A stretch of 64,000 nt of DNA from Pontibacter russatus (GTDB lineage Bacteria; Bacteroidota; Bacteroidia; Cytophagales; Hymenobacteraceae). The translations under genes were made by a program, and so were the position numbers. Positions 61,823 through 64,000 of this stretch are shown in pieces (the first letter of the stretch is position 1; each line of letters starts with the position of its first letter). Below the pieces are notes generated by a model. The model saw only the letters and a program-made list of their open reading frames with translations. It was not told the DNA's origin and searched no databases. The stretch is taken from positions 2,869,001 to 2,933,000 of the forward strand of contig NZ_CP047984.1 of assembly GCF_009931655.1 (NCBI RefSeq), read 5' to 3'.

Positions 61823-62668
61823 TTAGGCCGCGCTTGCTGACTTCTCGGAGGCCGGGGCGGTTGTTGCCCGCTGGTCTGTATCGAAGAGGAACTGGTTCAG
61901 TTTGAGGCGCAGGTCGGCGGAAGAGAGGTTGCGGTAGGCCTGCCCGTTGCGCACCAGCGCGATCTGCCCCGTCTCCTCCGACACCACCAGCACGATGCTG
62001 TCCGTGATCTCCGTCAAACCGATGGCCGCACGGTGGCGCAAGCCCATGGAAGCCGGGATTTCCTGGTTCTCTGAAACGGGCAGAATGCAGCGGGCCGCTT
62101 TGATGCGGTTGTTGGAGATGATGACCGCGCCATCGTGCAGGGGGCTGTTCTTGTTGAAGATGGACATGAGCAGGCGCTTCGAGATCACGGCGTCAATCAA
62201 ATCACCCGACTCGGCGTAATACTTCAGCTCGGAGCTTTTGGAGAAAACAATCAGGGCGCCGGTGTTTTTGCCCGCCAGCGATTTGGCCGCCTCTATAAAA
62301 GGCGTCAGGCTGAGCTTCTCGGCCTGCTCGCGGCGCCACGGGAAGCCCCGGAAAAAGCGGTCGTTGTTGAAGGCAGTGGTCTTGCCGATCATCAGCAGGA
62401 AACGCCGTATCTCCGGCTGGAACAGAATGATGGCCGCCAGCACGCCCACACCCATAAACTGGCCCAGGATAATGCTGAGCAACTCCATGCCGGCGGCGCG
62501 CACCACCAGGTACAGCAGGTAGATAGAGAGCAGGCCCAGGAAAATCTTCAGCGCCACGCTGCCCGTCAGGAGTTTGTACAACTGGTACAGCAGCACCGTC
62601 ACCAGCAGGATATCGATGATATCGAGCAGCTCTATCTCTAAAAAGCCTATGCTGAATAAAAAGATCAA
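61823..62668 (-). CDS. cdaA: Diadenylate cyclase (membrane-bound, CdaA type)
   Basis: This makes the second messenger cyclic di-AMP from two ATP. It is a 281-residue protein with three N-terminal membrane helices (about 14-32, 37-55 and 62-83) followed by the DAC domain. The catalytic D179-G-A181 lies in SPLHDGAVII and the ATP-binding R211-H-R213 lies in GLRHRAAIGL. An Ala/Ser/Thr-rich tail follows residue 255. It overlaps folP by 4 bases (62665-62668), so it is translated with it. A cdaA gene next to folP is a known arrangement in this phylum, as I recall. Confidence 0.95.
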   Translation of the reverse strand: MIFLFSIGFLEIELLDIIDILLVTVLLYQLYKLLTGSVALKIFLGLLSIYLLYLVVRAAGMELLSIILGQFMGVGVLAAIILFQPEIRRFLLMIGKTTAFNNDRFFRGFPWRREQAEKLSLTPFIEAAKSLAGKNTGALIVFSKSSELKYYAESGDLIDAVISKRLLMSIFNKNSPLHDGAVIISNNRIKAARCILPVSENQEIPASMGLRHRAAIGLTEITDSIVLVVSEETGQIALVRNGQAYRNLSSADLRLKLNQFLFDTDQRATTAPASEKSASAA

Positions 62669-63531
62669 AGTATTGTTTTCTTATAGAGTTCCACTGTTTG
62701 CTTCGCTTCTTTTACGTCGTGTACCCGCAGAATGGCTGCACCCTTCATCAACGCCACCATGTTCAGGGCTATTGTGCCGGTGAGCGCGTCAGCCTGCCCG
62801 ATGCCCAGCGTTTTATAGACCATCGACTTGCGCGAGAGCCCGGCCAGAACCGGCAGCCCGAACACACGGAGCTCGTCGAGGCGGCGCAGCAGTTCAAAGT
62901 TGTGGCTTACGGTTTTGGCGAAGCCGAAGCCGGGGTCCAGGATGATGTCTTTCACGCCCAGTTGTGTTAGCCGCGCTACCTGTTCCTGCAGTTCGTCCAC
63001 CACTTCTACTGCCACATCCCCGTACTTAGCCAACGTCGTCATGGTCTGCGGCGTTCCACGCATGTGCATGAGTATATAGGGCACCTGCAGCCGGGCCACC
63101 GTCGGGAACATGGCCTCGTCCAAATGCCCGCCCGCAATGTCGTTGATGATGGCCGCACCTGCCTGCACCGCCGCTTCGGCCACCGCCGCCCTGAATGTGT
63201 CTACAGAAATCACCGCCTCCGGGAAGTTGCCGGCAATGGCTTCGATGGCTGGCGCTACTCGGTCAATCTCCTCCTGCACAGGTATATCGGTGGCGCCGGG
63301 CCGCGAGGAATAACCGCCAATGTCCAGCATGTCTGCGCCGTCGGCCAGCATGGCTTCGGCCCGCTGCAGCACCTCTTCTGTGGAGCGGAGGCGGCTGCCG
63401 GCGTAGAAAGAATCGGGGGTGACGTTCAGGATGCCCATGACCAGCGGGGCGTCCAGGAGCAGGAGCTTTCCGCGGCAGTTGAGTGTGGATTTTGTGCTAA
63501 AAAGCGTATCTTTCGCTTCCAAAGTTGGCAT
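62665..63531 (-). CDS. folP: Dihydropteroate synthase
   Basis: This 288-residue TIM-barrel enzyme condenses p-aminobenzoate with dihydropterin diphosphate in folate synthesis and is the sulfonamide target. Motifs are MGILNVTPDSFYAG (about 32-45), DMLDIGGYSSRPGA, VISVDTFRAAVAEAAV, NDIAGG, PYILMHMRGTPQTM, and the DIILDPGFGFAKT and PVLAGLSRKSMV pterin-binding blocks. The next gene downstream, cdaA, overlaps by 4 bases. Upstream, 36 bases separate it from the divergent DUF1599 gene. Confidence 0.97.
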   Translation of the reverse strand: MPTLEAKDTLFSTKSTLNCRGKLLLLDAPLVMGILNVTPDSFYAGSRLRSTEEVLQRAEAMLADGADMLDIGGYSSRPGATDIPVQEEIDRVAPAIEAIAGNFPEAVISVDTFRAAVAEAAVQAGAAIINDIAGGHLDEAMFPTVARLQVPYILMHMRGTPQTMTTLAKYGDVAVEVVDELQEQVARLTQLGVKDIILDPGFGFAKTVSHNFELLRRLDELRVFGLPVLAGLSRKSMVYKTLGIGQADALTGTIALNMVALMKGAAILRVHDVKEAKQTVELYKKTIL

Positions 63532-63566
63532 GTACGTCTGTTGATTTTAAAATTAAAGCTAAAAAC

Positions 63567-64000
63567 TTGATTAATCAAACACTTCAGGAATATGATCAGG
63601 TCGTGCAGCGTTGCAAGGACACCTTTGTGAAGAAAACGCAGGATTATGGCACTGCCTGGCGCATATTGCGGCTTCCCTCCATCACCGACCAGATCTTTAT
63701 CAAGGCGCAGCGCATCCGCTCCATCCAGGAGAAAGGGAAGCAGTTGGTGGAGGACGATATAAACGGGGAGTTTGTGGGCATCATTAATTATTGCATCATT
63801 GCGCTGATGCAATTGCACCTGCCCCCCGACGCAGACATGAACCTGTCGGCCCAGGAAGTGGAGCGGCAGTACATGCACCACATCGAAGAGAACATCAAGC
63901 TGCTGAACGCCAAAAACCACGATTACGGCGAGGCGTGGCGCGACATGCGCGTGAGTTCCATCACCGACATCATCCTGATGAAGCTCTACCGCACCAAGCA
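63567..64000 (+). CDS. DUF1599 domain protein, cut by the window edge
   Basis: The reading frame is open to the right edge; about 145 residues are visible. The start is TTG 63567 (MINQTLQEYDQVVQRCKD), as there is no in-frame ATG near. DUF1599 has two similar helical halves: KKTQDYGTAWRILRLPSITDQIF in the first and KNHDYGEAWRDMRVSSITD in the second, both visible here. The duplicated DYGxAWR motif suggests an all-alpha NTP-pyrophosphohydrolase-like fold, which is inference. It is divergent from folP. Confidence 0.88.
   Translation, partial: MINQTLQEYDQVVQRCKDTFVKKTQDYGTAWRILRLPSITDQIFIKAQRIRSIQEKGKQLVEDDINGEFVGIINYCIIALMQLHLPPDADMNLSAQEVERQYMHHIEENIKLLNAKNHDYGEAWRDMRVSSITDIILMKLYRTK

Overview
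The window looks like chromosomal DNA of a Bacteroidota species, most likely a Cytophagales/Hymenobacteraceae member close to Pontibacter. This is an inference from gene content. Bacteroidota-typical families include DUF4293, DUF4476, DUF4403, DUF3891, BshC (bacillithiol), a PorE-like TPR/PD40/OmpA lipoprotein, the roughly 390-residue PurM type, stand-alone MnmD and a PcrB homologue. There are no clear Shine-Dalgarno sites, and several genes have the Bacteroidota -7 box TAnnTTTG. The core genes are GC-rich by eye. They are strewn with the AT-rich word TATATA, in genes and between them, far above chance.

Layout. 0-10.6 kb: the end of recJ, a GH25 lysozyme, lptB, a four-helix-bundle gene, a GH3-type adenylating enzyme, an AIM24-like protein, gltX, a frameshifted yihY, ridA and a truncated 3-hydroxyacyl-CoA dehydrogenase. 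10.6-17.1 kb: glmS, a catalytically doubtful half glycogen synthase, and the run panC, panD, flippase-like protein, rfaE2, zinc protease. 17.2-22.5 kb: acyl-CoA dehydrogenase, an AraC regulator, pcrB with two membrane-protein genes, and a J-domain/TPR membrane protein.

22.6-27.2 kb is the most interesting part: a tight three-gene operon of a Dam-type adenine methylase, a HerA/DUF87 translocase ATPase and a NurA nuclease with an apparent inserted zinc ribbon. It has visibly lower GC, nearly lacks the TATATA word and lies against the 3' end of a tRNA-Phe gene. The three together look like a methylation-marked DNA translocase-nuclease, that is, a restriction-like defence system.

27.5-45.7 kb: two Fe-S/CCG reductase subunits, the PorE-like lipoprotein, outer-membrane barrel-like proteins, purM, a decayed DUF559 nuclease gene enclosed by 32-bp inverted repeats (with related palindromes elsewhere in the window), thiolase, a GAF protein, truA, bshC and 5-formyl-THF cyclo-ligase. 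45.9-64 kb: aldo/keto reductase, DUF748, glutathione peroxidase, mnmD, thioesterase, a two-anchor lipoprotein, rlmN, a second yihY, DUF4403, thioredoxin-like and DUF3891 proteins, a threonine-degradation pair (tdh-like and kbl) either side of a proline-rich repeat protein, cdaA with folP, and the start of a DUF1599 gene. Intergenic regions are rich in hairpin terminators, some of them perfect palindromes of 48-56 bp, and in low-complexity inverted repeats.
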